Positions 54,411 to 55,011 of a stretch of DNA of 55,011 bases are shown one piece after another (position 1 is the stretch's first letter; each line of letters opens with the position of its first letter). Under the pieces are notes generated by a model. The model worked only from the letters and a program-made list of their open reading frames with translations. It was not told the origin of the DNA and did no database searches. This DNA comes from Nemertoderma westbladi. Lineage: Eukaryota; Xenacoelomorpha; Nemertodermatida; Nemertodermatidae. The DNA is taken from positions 1 to 55,011 of the forward strand of contig JAUCBJ010008434.1 of the NCBI GenBank assembly GCA_032718475.1, read 5' to 3'. A program made the position numbers and the translations under genes.

Positions 54411-55011
54411 TGTAAAAGCTTTTGTGGGATAACTGATTCGTTTGCCTTGTTGGCCAGTTCCCCCCCAGTCGCTAAGAATACTCTCAAAGTGATCTACAGC
54501 TAAAAATAGTGCAAGTTACCAGCTTATTGGCTGATTTGCTGTACGCAGGCATCTGGGCTCTGTTTAATCGGCCAACAAGCCTAGGGAGGTTGCGTCATAG
54601 CCTTGTTTTGTATCTCCCAATAGAATTTGAGTTATCCTTGATGTTGACCTATCACAGAGTACTGAACTGAAAATTTCCTATCTCACTGCTCTTTCTCTGT
54701 GTTGAACGGGAGCTTCGTGGAATAAGGGAGTTGGTATCCTCGTATAGAGCAGTAGTCACGAGTTTTTCAAAGCCACGAAAGAACGGCTTTGTAGTGTTTT
54801 ATGCTTTCTGCTTTTTAGCTCAACACTAGGAGGTTTAATTATAAGGACATATATCCTTTAACTGACTGATGATCAAACAAAACTGACCTGGCTGCAATTA
54901 CGCATTTAACTCGCATTTGACGCACCTGACTGATGATCAAACAAAACTGACCTGGCGGCTGACCAAACGCACCTGATGACTGATTGATTGTCTTAACTCA
55001 AAACAACTGGC
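54411..55011 (+). repeat. Third LTR of the BEL family (runs off the window)
   Basis: Starts TGTAAAAGCTTTTGTG. It shares with the other LTRs the GAAAGAACGGCTTT and TTTAATTATAAGGACATATATCC segments near 54776-54855, but it is strongly diverged elsewhere. It interrupts the CR1-like LINE. A direct duplication (CTGACTGATGATCAAACAAA, then ACTGACCTGGC) occurs at 54862 and 54926. Whether it is a solo LTR or the start of a full element cannot be seen. Confidence 0.75.

Overview
This is a stretch of animal nuclear genome. It holds seven short host genes inside about 40 kb of layered transposable elements. The host genes recognised are EI24, ARL2, OGFOD2, GTF2H5, a C14orf119-like gene, a probable GON7-like gene and a probable NDUFC2-like gene. 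This set, the very vertebrate-like ARL2 and the absence of bacterial features point to an invertebrate metazoan; the phylum cannot be fixed from the sequence. Six of the seven genes read as a single uninterrupted exon. EI24 is the only one with a visible intron. Short ACCGGTA and AGGCCTA words and long poly-C tracts recur throughout the non-coding DNA.

Layout: 1-930 is the broken 3' end of a gypsy-type pol. 1118-4545 holds C/G hairpins and two inverted arrays of a 68-bp repeat. 4845-5809 is a non-autonomous hAT-like element. EI24 (6038-10553) has a 3.6-kb intron filled by a second hAT-like element with about 240-bp inverted ends and a 2-kb minisatellite of 24-bp units. 11042-14338 holds three further non-coding elements with inverted structure. 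14350-16618 is an RTE-like LINE. It is interrupted by a complete 16,573-bp BEL/Pao LTR retrotransposon (16619-33191) with 1142-bp LTRs and a 5-bp target duplication (AACTA); the last codons of the LINE reappear at 33192-33255. 35248-38504 holds the NDUFC2-like gene, a small hAT-like element carrying one copy of the 68-bp repeat, and a tight minus-strand cluster GTF2H5 / C14orf119-like / GON7-like with gaps of 66 and 48 bp. 39805-42360 is a second, decayed LINE with a Tc1-like element inserted. OGFOD2 (plus) and ARL2 (minus) converge at 42672-46005. 46863-50586 is a DNA element with inverted ends that contains a LINE tail and a solo LTR of the BEL family. 50898-54410 is a CR1-like LINE with a 147-bp insertion, cut at its 3' end by a third LTR of the same family that runs off the window.

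The strongest candidate for something undescribed is the BEL/Pao element. It is unusually long. Its two LTRs differ at only one position I could find, so the insertion is young, yet its gag/pol frame carries several stops and shifts. Downstream of integrase, where an envelope gene would sit, it has an intact 735-codon ORF with no membrane segment, a possible zinc-binding cluster, a charged coiled-coil stretch and a very basic C-terminus. I do not recognise this protein. Three LTRs of the same broad family in 38 kb suggest the family is or was active in this genome.
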